Assembly: GCA_900545835.1 (NCBI GenBank)
Contig: URBB01000105.1
Location: 1-6,659 of the forward strand
Reading direction: 5' to 3'
Length of the DNA stretch: 6,659 nucleotides
From: an uncultured Collinsella sp.
Lineage (GTDB): Bacteria; Actinomycetota; Coriobacteriia; Coriobacteriales; Coriobacteriaceae
Below, piece by piece: positions 1-4,936 of this stretch. The notes beneath the pieces are model-generated. The model was given only the letters and a program-made list of their open reading frames with translations. It did not search any database and was not told the origin of the DNA. How positions within the stretch are numbered: the first letter of the stretch is position 1; each line of letters begins with the position of its first letter. The position numbers were made by a program, and so were the translations under genes.

Positions 1-55
1 AACCCTGGACCTTGGGATTAAGAGTCCCCTGCTCTACCAACTGAGCTAACGACCC
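1..55 (-). tRNA. tRNA-Lys(CTT), truncated at the window edge
   Basis: The minus strand begins at 55 with the 5' acceptor strand GGGTCGT, followed by a D arm (GCTC/GAGC) and an anticodon arm whose loop is CTCTTAA, so the anticodon is CTT and it reads AAG lysine codons. The gene runs off the left end within the T arm. All 55 visible bases are identical to 120-174 of the complete copy next door, so this is a tandem duplicate. The missing 3' part (rest of the T arm, acceptor 3' strand, CCA) cannot be assessed. Confidence 0.9.
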
Positions 56-59
56 AAAG

Positions 60-85
60 CTAAAGTCCGTTGTGGAGGACTTTAG
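60..85. repeat. Perfect 9-bp inverted repeat between the two tRNA-Lys genes
   Basis: CTAAAGTCC at 60-68 is the exact reverse complement of GGACTTTAG at 77-85, with an 8-nt loop. It fills most of the 43-nt spacer between the two tRNA-Lys genes. Only three T follow the stem on the minus strand, the transcribed direction, so it is a poor intrinsic terminator. A processing hairpin in the polycistronic tRNA precursor, or a weak attenuator, are possible readings. Its function is inferred. Confidence 0.6.
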
Positions 86-98
86 AGGAGATATCGTG

Positions 99-174
99 TG
101 GTGGGCCGTCAGGGGGTCGAACCCTGGACCTTGGGATTAAGAGTCCCCTGCTCTACCAACTGAGCTAACGACCC
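99..174 (-). tRNA. tRNA-Lys(CTT)
   Basis: This is a complete 76-nt cloverleaf. The acceptor strand GGGTCGT (174-168) pairs with ACGGCCC (109-103) with one T-G wobble. The D stem is GCTC/GAGC. The anticodon loop CTCTTAA gives anticodon CTT, and the T stem is CAGGG/CCCTG around TTCGACC. The discriminator is A and the 3' CCA is encoded (99-101). The anticodon stem GGGGA/TCCCA has a G-A mismatch at the outermost pair (27-43). The gene lies between a duplicate tRNA-Lys and tRNA-His on the same strand and is probably cotranscribed with both. Confidence 0.96.
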
Positions 175-196
175 GATATCAACACGAAGCAAGAAC

Positions 197-274
197 TGGG
201 GTGGGTAAAGGGACTCGAACCCTCGACCTACGGGACCACAACCCGTCGCTCTAGCCAACTGAGCTACACCCACC
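197..274 (-). tRNA. tRNA-His(GTG)
   Basis: The anticodon stem ACGGG/CCCGT flanks the loop TTGTGGT, giving anticodon GTG for histidine. The 5' end reads GGTGGGTG and the 3' end TTTACCCACC followed by an encoded CCA (197-199). The extra 5' G at 274 pairs with a C at the discriminator position. This is the G-1 identity element characteristic of tRNA-His and supports starting the gene one base further out. The T stem and TTCGAGT loop are intact. It is first in the minus-strand tRNA cluster and lies 22 nt from tRNA-Lys. Confidence 0.96.
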
Positions 275-300
275 GTGTCCTGTGCGCTTCGCGCTCGACT

Positions 301-329
301 ATTATTGCAAGGAACGCCACGCGATGCAA
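301..329 (-). promoter_or_regulatory. Likely promoter of the tRNA-His/tRNA-Lys cluster
   Basis: On the minus strand there is TTGCAT (324-329) as a -35 with 3 of 6 consensus matches, exactly 17 bp, then AATAAT (301-306) as a -10 with 5 of 6. The predicted start near 294 lies about 20 nt before the tRNA-His 5' end, which is plausible for a tRNA transcript. The -35 is weak, so this is an inference from spacing and position. Confidence 0.5.
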
Positions 330-336
330 GCCCCAA

Positions 337-434
337 TTTTCAAGAATTTTGAAAAGAGTTTTTCGAGACCATTTCGAGCAAATCCCACCGGTTTCATAGG
401 AGTAAACTTGCCCCACTGCAAATCCTCGAAAGGA
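337..434 (+). promoter_or_regulatory. Leader of the aminotransferase gene with inverted and direct repeats
   Basis: This AT-richer stretch before the aminotransferase holds several short repeats. TTTTCAA (337-343) and TTGAAAA (349-355) form a 7-bp inverted repeat. It overlaps a second possible hairpin, GAAAA-GAGT-TTTTC (351-364). TTTCGAG occurs twice, at 361-367 and 372-378, 11 bp apart, and its reverse complement CTCGAAA lies at 425-431, touching the ribosome binding site AAAGGA (429-434). TCCT-CGAA-AGGA (423-434) could also fold over that site. These may be regulator sites or a translation-control structure. I see no convincing sigma-70 promoter here: TTGAAA at 349 lacks a matching -10. Confidence 0.35.
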
Positions 435-439
435 CCGTC

Positions 440-1621
440 ATGAAAGAACTCTCCAACCGCACGGCAAGATTTACCGATTCGGTCATCCGCCGCATGACAC
501 GCATCTCCAATAAGTACGGCGCTGTCAATCTCTCGCAGGGCTTCCCTGACTTCAATCCCCCGGCGCAGCTGCTCGATAGCCTCAGCACCATCGCCGCCGA
601 TCCCAAGCCGCTCTATCACCAGTACTCCATCACCTGGGGCTCCCAGGCCATGCGCGAGGCGCTTGCCGCCAAACAGGAGCACTTTATGGGCATGCCGGTG
701 AACCCCAACGAGAATATCGTAGTCACCTGCGGCTCCACCGAGGCCATGATGGCCGCCATGATGACGGTCACCAACCCCGGCGATAAGGTCGTCATCTTCT
801 CGCCGTTCTACGAGAACTACGGCGCCGACACGATCCTTTCGGGTGCCGAGCCCATCTACGTGCCGCTCAACCCGCCCACATTCGACTTTGACCGCGAGAC
901 ACTCGAGGCGGCCTTCCGCGACAACGACCCCAAGGCCATCGTCCTGTGCAACCCTTCCAACCCCTGCGGCAAGGTCTTTACGCGCGAGGAGCTCACCTTT
1001 ATCGCCGACCTCTGCAAAAAGTACGACGCCTACTGCATTACCGACGAGGTATACGAGCACATCGTCTACGCGCCCCACGAGCACGTCTATATGGCCACGC
1101 TGCCCGGCATGTTCGAGCGAACCATCAGCTGTAGTTCGCTGTCTAAGACGTACTCCATCACCGGCTGGCGTCTTGGCTACACCATTGCCCCGGCCCAGAT
1201 CACCGAGCGCATCAAGAAGGTCCACGACTTCCTCACCGTGGGTGCCGCCGCTCCCCTGCAGGAAGCTGTCGTCACCGCCCTCAACTTCGACGACAGCTAT
1301 TACCAGGAGGTCCTCGACCTCTACACCGCCAAGCGCGACCTGTTCTGCCAGGGGCTCGATAGCATCGGTCTTGAGCACAACGTGCCGCAGGGCGCTTACT
1401 ACGTCATGATGGACATCTCTGAGTTTGGCTATGACAGCGACCTCGAATTCTGCGAGGATCTCGCGTCTAAGGTGGGCGTGGGCGCAGTGCCCGGCTCGAG
1501 CTTCTTCCGCGAGCCCGTCAACCATCTGATTCGTTTCCACTTTGCCAAGCGGAACGAGACGCTTAATGCGGCACTGGAGAACCTCAAGTCTCTACGTGAT
1601 AAAATCAAGCCGCGCGGGTAA
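440..1621 (+). CDS. Class I/II pyridoxal-phosphate-dependent aminotransferase
   Basis: This 393-residue cytosolic fold-type I PLP enzyme transfers an amino group between an amino acid and a 2-oxo acid. Visible motifs are LSQGFPDF (31-38) near the substrate pocket, GST (98-100) for the cofactor phosphate, and Tyr124 in SPFYENY, which stacks on the PLP ring. NPSNPCG (171-177) has the PLP-binding Asn174, and DEVYEH has Asp202 contacting the pyridine nitrogen. The Schiff-base Lys236 sits in SLSKTYSITGWRLGY, and Arg365 in LIRFHF is the usual substrate-carboxylate arginine. Length matches the family. The start has a good AAAGGA ribosome site 5 nt upstream. The gene is monocistronic, divergent from the tRNAs and closed by its own terminator. 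Aspartate, methionine or aromatic amino acids are possible substrates; sequence motifs alone do not decide between them. Confidence 0.93.
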   Translation: MKELSNRTARFTDSVIRRMTRISNKYGAVNLSQGFPDFNPPAQLLDSLSTIAADPKPLYHQYSITWGSQAMREALAAKQEHFMGMPVNPNENIVVTCGSTEAMMAAMMTVTNPGDKVVIFSPFYENYGADTILSGAEPIYVPLNPPTFDFDRETLEAAFRDNDPKAIVLCNPSNPCGKVFTREELTFIADLCKKYDAYCITDEVYEHIVYAPHEHVYMATLPGMFERTISCSSLSKTYSITGWRLGYTIAPAQITERIKKVHDFLTVGAAAPLQEAVVTALNFDDSYYQEVLDLYTAKRDLFCQGLDSIGLEHNVPQGAYYVMMDISEFGYDSDLEFCEDLASKVGVGAVPGSSFFREPVNHLIRFHFAKRNETLNAALENLKSLRDKIKPRG

Positions 1622-1646
1622 GGACGGCCCGGCAGCTAAAGTAGCC

Positions 1647-1690
1647 AAAGAAGCCTCGCACCGCCCGCCGCGTTGCGAGGCTTCTTTTTA
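1647..1690 (+). terminator. Rho-independent terminator of the aminotransferase gene
   Basis: A perfect 14-bp stem joins 1647-1660 (AAAGAAGCCTCGCA) to 1674-1687, with a 13-nt GC-rich loop and a T run at 1685-1689. It starts 26 nt after the stop codon. It separates the aminotransferase from the kinase downstream, so the latter needs its own promoter. Confidence 0.9.
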
Positions 1691-1718
1691 TAACGCATTC
1701 TTAAATAGTTTAGAGCCC

Positions 1719-1724
1719 TATACT
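1719..1724 (+). promoter_or_regulatory. Possible -10 element for the ROK kinase gene
   Basis: TATACT matches the -10 consensus at 5 of 6 positions. It lies in an AT-rich stretch just after the preceding terminator, and would place the transcript start about 32 nt before the ATG. No good -35 is visible at the right distance: the nearest, TTCTTA at 1698-1703, leaves a spacer of only 15 bp. The call rests on the -10 and on the terminator upstream. Confidence 0.4.
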
Positions 1725-1762
1725 TTAGTCACGGAGCAACTCGTCCCAGAGAGAGGAATACT

Positions 1763-2653
1763 ATGGCAGAACAGCAGCTTATCGGAGCGCTCGAGGCCGG
1801 CGGCACCAAGATGGTCTGCGCCACGGGCTATGCAGACGGTACGGTCCTGGAGCGTGAGCAGATCGCGACCACGACCCCGCAGGAGACCGTTGAGGCCGTC
1901 AATGCATGGTTTGCCGACAAGGGCATCGCTGCGCTGGGCATCGGCGCATTTGGCCCCACCGCAGTCAACCCCGCTTCACCCCAATACGGCAAGATCCTGG
2001 AGACGCCCAAAACGGCATGGCGCTACTTTGATCTGCTGGGCACCATCCAAAACGAGCTCAATATTCCCTGTGGCTACGACACCGACGTCAACGTTGCCTG
2101 CTTGGGCGAGGTCACCTTTGGTTGCGCCCAGGGCCTCACCGACGTGGTCTACCTGACCATCGGCACCGGCGTGGGCGCCGGCGTGCTCTCGGGCGGCAAG
2201 CTCGTGCACGGCATGATGCATCCCGAGGCCGGCCACATCCTGGTCACGCGCGACCCGCGCGACACCATCGGCGAGCATAGCGCCTGCCCCTTCCATGACA
2301 ACTGCCTCGAGGGCCTCATCGCCGGCCCTGGCGTTAAAAAGCGCTGGGATGGCAAGAGCGCCGGAGACATGGCCGATGACCCGGAGGCCATGGACCTGCT
2401 CGCAGGCTATCTGGCACAGGCGCTCATGACCTACACGCTGTGCTACGCACCGCAAAAGATTATCATCGGCGGCGGCGTGGCCGACCACACCCCCATCGTG
2501 CCGCTCGCACGCAAAAAGTGCGCCGAGATGCTCAACGGCTATATCGTCACGCCCGAGGTCAACGACATCGATTCCTATATTGTCAACAACAGCCTCGAGG
2601 GCAAGCAGGGCATCATGGGCTGCCTGGCCCTGGGCGCACAGGCGCTTCAGTAG
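1763..2653 (+). CDS. ROK-family sugar kinase, fructokinase type
   Basis: This 296-residue cytosolic ATP-dependent hexose kinase most resembles the ROK fructokinases (Bacillus YdhR/GmuE type), which make fructose 6-phosphate. The N-terminal phosphate-binding loop is EAGGTK (11-16), and GAFGP (61-65) lies in the sugar-binding region. DTDVN carries the likely catalytic base Asp108, and IGTGVGAG (133-140) is the second phosphate loop. The ROK signature continues with HPEAGHI (153-159). His158, Cys175, His178 and Cys181 (in CPFHDNCLEG) match the structural zinc site of this subgroup. IIIGGGV (233-239) is the adenosine-binding strand and loop. Length is normal. The ATG follows AGAGGA at a 5-nt gap. 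No transporter or sugar regulator adjoins it, so the physiological sugar is uncertain; glucose and mannose are alternatives known in ROK kinases. Confidence 0.9.
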   Translation: MAEQQLIGALEAGGTKMVCATGYADGTVLEREQIATTTPQETVEAVNAWFADKGIAALGIGAFGPTAVNPASPQYGKILETPKTAWRYFDLLGTIQNELNIPCGYDTDVNVACLGEVTFGCAQGLTDVVYLTIGTGVGAGVLSGGKLVHGMMHPEAGHILVTRDPRDTIGEHSACPFHDNCLEGLIAGPGVKKRWDGKSAGDMADDPEAMDLLAGYLAQALMTYTLCYAPQKIIIGGGVADHTPIVPLARKKCAEMLNGYIVTPEVNDIDSYIVNNSLEGKQGIMGCLALGAQALQ

Positions 2654-2735
2654 CAGACGCACCCACAGGGCGTGGCGCGCTCGGCAAATCCAACCTACGG
2701 AACGACGCCACCACGCCTCATATAACCCCTCAAAT

Positions 2736-2782
2736 AAAAAAGGCCGCCTAGGACCAAACAATACGTCCTAGGCGGCTTTTTT
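2736..2782. terminator. Bidirectional terminator between convergent genes
   Basis: A perfect 12-bp GC-rich stem pairs GCCGCCTAGGAC (2743-2754) with GTCCTAGGCGGC (2765-2776) around a 10-nt loop. It is flanked by an A run (2736-2741) on the left and a T run (2777-2782) on the right, so it can stop transcription in both directions. On the plus strand it ends the ROK kinase transcript; on the minus strand it ends the VanZ-like operon. The stop codon and last codons of the VanZ-like gene lie inside the right arm and T run. Confidence 0.93.
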
Positions 2783-3217
2783 GGCGCACATCAGCCACCG
2801 TAAGAGATATCGGAGCACAACGCCCGTTGCCGCTCCACAGCAGTCGATCATCACATCAGTGATCATGCCGGCGCGTCCCGGCACAAAGAGCTGAATCGTC
2901 TCGTCGATCGAGGGAATCAGCAGCAGGAACACCGCCGTGGGCAGTAGCACGTCAAAGGTGTGCCGGCCCTCAAAATCAAAGGCGTGCGTTGCCAGGATGC
3001 CGAGCACCATATACTCGGTAAAATGCGCGCACTTGCGAACAACAAAGTTGGTCACCCATTCATATGGAAGTCCCACGCCGTGCAGGAAACCGCGGATAGC
3101 TTCCATGACCGTCAGGCTCAGCGAGCCCGACCCCGAGCCGGGAACCAGCGAATTGCCCCAAATCAAAAGCGCCATCAGGCAGGTAACAACCGCCCATTTT
3201 CGATTGATCTTAACCAT
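2768..3217 (-). CDS. VanZ-like family membrane protein
   Basis: This 149-residue integral membrane protein carries the VanZ-like signature: RKCAHFTEY (61-69) and, further on, DETIQLFVPGR (105-115) followed by TDVMIDCCG (120-128). Hydrophobic segments lie near residues 8-22, 70-80, 89-104 and 126-143, fitting three to four membrane helices. VanZ was named for a teicoplanin-resistance protein of the vanA cluster, but most family members are not in resistance loci and have no known activity; no other van gene is present here. The stop of the gene upstream is only 7 nt before this ATG, and its ribosome site lies inside that gene, so the two are probably cotranscribed and translationally coupled. 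The C-terminal residues AKKAA are encoded by the terminator's T run and stem. Confidence 0.88.
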   Translation of the reverse strand: MVKINRKWAVVTCLMALLIWGNSLVPGSGSGSLSLTVMEAIRGFLHGVGLPYEWVTNFVVRKCAHFTEYMVLGILATHAFDFEGRHTFDVLLPTAVFLLLIPSIDETIQLFVPGRAGMITDVMIDCCGAATGVVLRYLLRWLMCAKKAA

Positions 3218-3224
3218 GCAGAAG

Positions 3225-4625
3225 TTATGCCTCCGCGCGGAGCGGCGCGAAGCTGGCGGTACCGCCCTCGATAACGCTCAGATAAGCACGGCCCGTACGC
3301 TTGGCGGTAGAGGACTGCAGGCGCTCGATCTCTTCCTCGAGGATCTGATTGACGCGCTCGTGACGACGATTTTCCATAATGCCGGCGGCAATAGCCTCGG
3401 CCCGCTCGATGCTCTCGCGCGAGATACGGGCAGTATCCTCGGGGAACAAAGCGCTGTGACGGCCGACATAGGCGGGGGCAGCAGGCTGAGGGGCAGCGAC
3501 GGGAGTGGGGGCTGCAACAGTAGCAGGCTCGTCAATCTCATCCAGGATCGCGGTGGCGGCGGCCCACATGTCCTCGTGGCCCGAGTAATCGGCCATGGGG
3601 ACATCAACCTCGAGCGAGGCGTCCGGAAGGTCGCCGGTGTCGATGCGATCTTGGGCATCAATCGATGCGGTGATGGCTGCAGGCTCATCGAGGTCATCGA
3701 GATCGATGTCCACGGCACCGGAGATGATAGGCATGCTGGCGAGGTTTGCATTGTACGGCGCAGCCTCAGCCGCCTGCTGCCGGGCAGGAGCGCCCCAAAG
3801 CGAGCTTTCGGCGGCACGGCGGGCGGCAACGGCCTCCTCGTCCGCAGTCATGGCTTCATCAACGTACGAATTGTCGGCAGAAGCGTTCGCGTCCGCCGAG
3901 GTAGCGCTGTAGGCGTTATTGGATGCCGCGTTGGCAACGAGTGCCACGAAAGCCGCAGTGCTGCCCGCAGGAGCGGCCTGGGAGCCCGATACGGCACGCG
4001 CCGCGGCGGCGATGTCGTCGCGATTGAAGGAGTCGGTCTGCCCGCCGTTGGTGAGCTCGTCGATGGCGACTTGATAGACGTCGCGCGAGCGTGCAGGGTC
4101 GCAGCTCACCGGCGAATCGTCGTCGAGCATACTGTCGATCATGGACCAAGCCTCGGCCTCGTCCATAGCATCTGCGGCTCGAGCGATGGTAGGGACACCA
4201 TCATCGGCATGACGGCGCTGGAACGCACCAGTCAGGCCGGAAAGGAATGCCGAGGTAGACTGCTCCGCCTGAGCCTGAGAAGCAGAAGCCGCAGCGTAAG
4301 GAGTCGCATCCTGCTGCTGAGCTGGAATCGAGGCGGTCTTGAACTCGCTTTGATGCTGATTGAGATTGGCGGCACCGCCCATGGCATCGGGCTGGAACAG
4401 ACGCTCTTCACGCTGCGCACGATACTCGGAGATACCCAGCGAGGCGGCATAGATACCCACGCCCGCCACTGCGCCCACGGCGAAGGGAACCGCACCCGCC
4501 ACGACCGTCTCGTTCACCGACGAAAACGGCAGCGTCGCGGCATACATAACCACGGGAGCGGCAAGGCCGATCCCGCACGAAAGTCCGGCAAGGACTGCTC
4601 GTTGTGTTGCATCAGAAGAAGCCAT
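3225..4625 (-). CDS. Hypothetical Ala-rich protein with two N-terminal membrane helices
   Basis: I do not recognise a family in this 466-residue protein. Residues 1-8 are polar, and two hydrophobic stretches (about 9-31 and 40-64) look like a helical hairpin anchoring it in the membrane. From about 70 to 395 it is rich in Ala, Asp, Glu, Ser, Gln and Pro with little hydrophobic core, so it is probably disordered. Two related acidic segments, LDDLDEPAAITA (309-320) and LDEIDEPATVAA (361-372), occur 52 residues apart. A charged, probably helical or coiled-coil stretch (about 398-439, including QILEEEIERLQ) precedes a basic patch and the C-terminus. An in-frame TTG at 4652 would add nine residues but has no ribosome site, whereas the ATG at 4625 has GGGGAG 5 nt before it. 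It is probably first in an operon with the VanZ-like gene. A scaffolding or envelope role is only a guess. Confidence 0.8.
   Translation of the reverse strand: MASSDATQRAVLAGLSCGIGLAAPVVMYAATLPFSSVNETVVAGAVPFAVGAVAGVGIYAASLGISEYRAQREERLFQPDAMGGAANLNQHQSEFKTASIPAQQQDATPYAAASASQAQAEQSTSAFLSGLTGAFQRRHADDGVPTIARAADAMDEAEAWSMIDSMLDDDSPVSCDPARSRDVYQVAIDELTNGGQTDSFNRDDIAAAARAVSGSQAAPAGSTAAFVALVANAASNNAYSATSADANASADNSYVDEAMTADEEAVAARRAAESSLWGAPARQQAAEAAPYNANLASMPIISGAVDIDLDDLDEPAAITASIDAQDRIDTGDLPDASLEVDVPMADYSGHEDMWAAATAILDEIDEPATVAAPTPVAAPQPAAPAYVGRHSALFPEDTARISRESIERAEAIAAGIMENRRHERVNQILEEEIERLQSSTAKRTGRAYLSVIEGGTASFAPLRAEA
3230..3234 (-). promoter_or_regulatory. Ribosome binding site of the VanZ-like gene inside the upstream gene
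   Basis: The minus strand reads GGAGG here, 12 nt before the VanZ-like ATG at 3217. It lies within the last codons of the preceding gene, whose TAA is at 3225-3227. The spacing is longer than the usual 5-9 nt, and the arrangement suggests ribosomes finishing the first gene help start the second. Confidence 0.55.
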
Positions 4626-4630
4626 GAGCT

Positions 4631-4636
4631 CTCCCC
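4631..4636 (-). promoter_or_regulatory. Ribosome binding site that fixes the start of the hypothetical gene
   Basis: GGGGAG on the minus strand ends 5 nt before the ATG at 4625-4623. The alternative TTG nine codons upstream has no such sequence, so the shorter 466-residue reading is preferred. Confidence 0.75.
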
Positions 4637-4682
4637 ATCTTCCAGCACCCAAATCGCATCATTCAGTTGGCTGCGCGAGAGA

Positions 4683-4733
4683 AGATGAAGCGGGGCTATG
4701 CCCCAAAGCAACGGTATATGGTTCGTTTCATCT
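4683..4733 (-). promoter_or_regulatory. Possible two-tier hairpin in the leader of the hypothetical gene
   Basis: In the predicted untranslated leader, AGATGAA (minus strand, 4733-4727) can pair with TTCATCT (4689-4683). It encloses a compact hairpin, GGGGC-ATA-GCCCC (4704-4692). No T run follows, so it is not a terminator. It may be a leader RNA structure; no known riboswitch or ribosomal-protein leader is recognised in it. Confidence 0.3.
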
Positions 4734-4761
4734 GCGTTTTCCGTCGCGAAGCTTAAAAGCT

Positions 4762-4790
4762 ATTATGCGAAACCGCCCTGTCGATTGCAA
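4762..4790 (-). promoter_or_regulatory. Likely promoter of the hypothetical/VanZ-like operon
   Basis: The minus strand has TTGCAA (4785-4790, 4 of 6 -35 matches), exactly 17 bp, then CATAAT (4762-4767, 5 of 6 -10 matches). It lies downstream of the rho terminator and ahead of the hypothetical gene. Transcription would start near 4755, giving a leader of about 130 nt. It resembles the proposed tRNA promoter at 301-329, which also has a TTGCA-type -35 with a 17-bp spacer. Confidence 0.6.
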
Positions 4791-4864
4791 GCGACGATGT
4801 CGGATTGAAACGGGAAACCTGCTGCTTGCCAGTCTTATGGTCAAAAAAGCGCGGAGCGACGATA

Positions 4865-4899
4865 TAGAAAAGGGCCGAGGCTCAAAGCCCCGACCCTTT
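4865..4899 (-). terminator. Rho-independent terminator after rho
   Basis: Read on the minus strand, AAAGGGTCGGGGC (4899-4887) pairs with GCCTCGGCCCTTT (4881-4869) over 13 bp with two G-T wobbles, around a 5-nt loop. The T run TTTT (4871-4868) closes the stem. The structure begins 37 nt past the rho stop codon. It ends the rho transcript and separates it from the next operon. Confidence 0.88.
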
Positions 4900-4936
4900 A
4901 TTGCATTGATGACTATCGCTGCGTGTGGATGACAAC

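Noticed and set aside
275..439. SAM riboswitch or T-box before the aminotransferase
   Set aside because: No T-box sequence, no SAM-riboswitch core and no terminator with an alternative antiterminator stem can be seen in the short leader.
302..1540. Long open frame on the minus strand opposite the aminotransferase
   Set aside because: It lies antisense to a gene with all PLP-enzyme motifs. Its translation is a Val/Gly/Asp-rich sequence without recognisable domains, as expected from the reverse frame of GC-rich codons.
1976..2761. Open frame opposite the ROK kinase
   Set aside because: The plus strand shows the full ROK motif series; this is its antisense shadow and it also runs through the terminator.
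4626..4652. TTG start adding nine residues to the hypothetical protein
   Set aside because: No ribosome site precedes the TTG, while the ATG at 4625 has GGGGAG at ideal spacing inside the would-be extension.
2937..4688. 583-codon open frame on the plus strand opposite the VanZ-like and hypothetical genes
   Set aside because: The minus strand carries a clear VanZ signature, good ribosome sites and a promoter. The plus frame is an Arg/Gly-rich shadow spanning two opposite genes and their gap. The hypothetical gene is itself unrecognised, so this rejection is slightly less certain there.
4787..4829. GCAAGC/GCTTGC inverted repeat around the operon promoter
   Set aside because: Only 6 bp with 31 nt between the arms, easily explained by chance.
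4839..4844. TTGACC on the minus strand as a strong -35
   Set aside because: No acceptable -10 lies 16-18 bp downstream (CAGGTT at 17 bp), whereas the TTGCAA/CATAAT pair at 4762-4790 has correct spacing.
4624..4932. Plus-strand open frame of 102 codons in the gap between rho and the hypothetical gene
   Set aside because: No ribosome site and no recognisable motif. It runs across the minus-strand promoter and through the rho terminator hairpin, so it is unlikely to be a gene.
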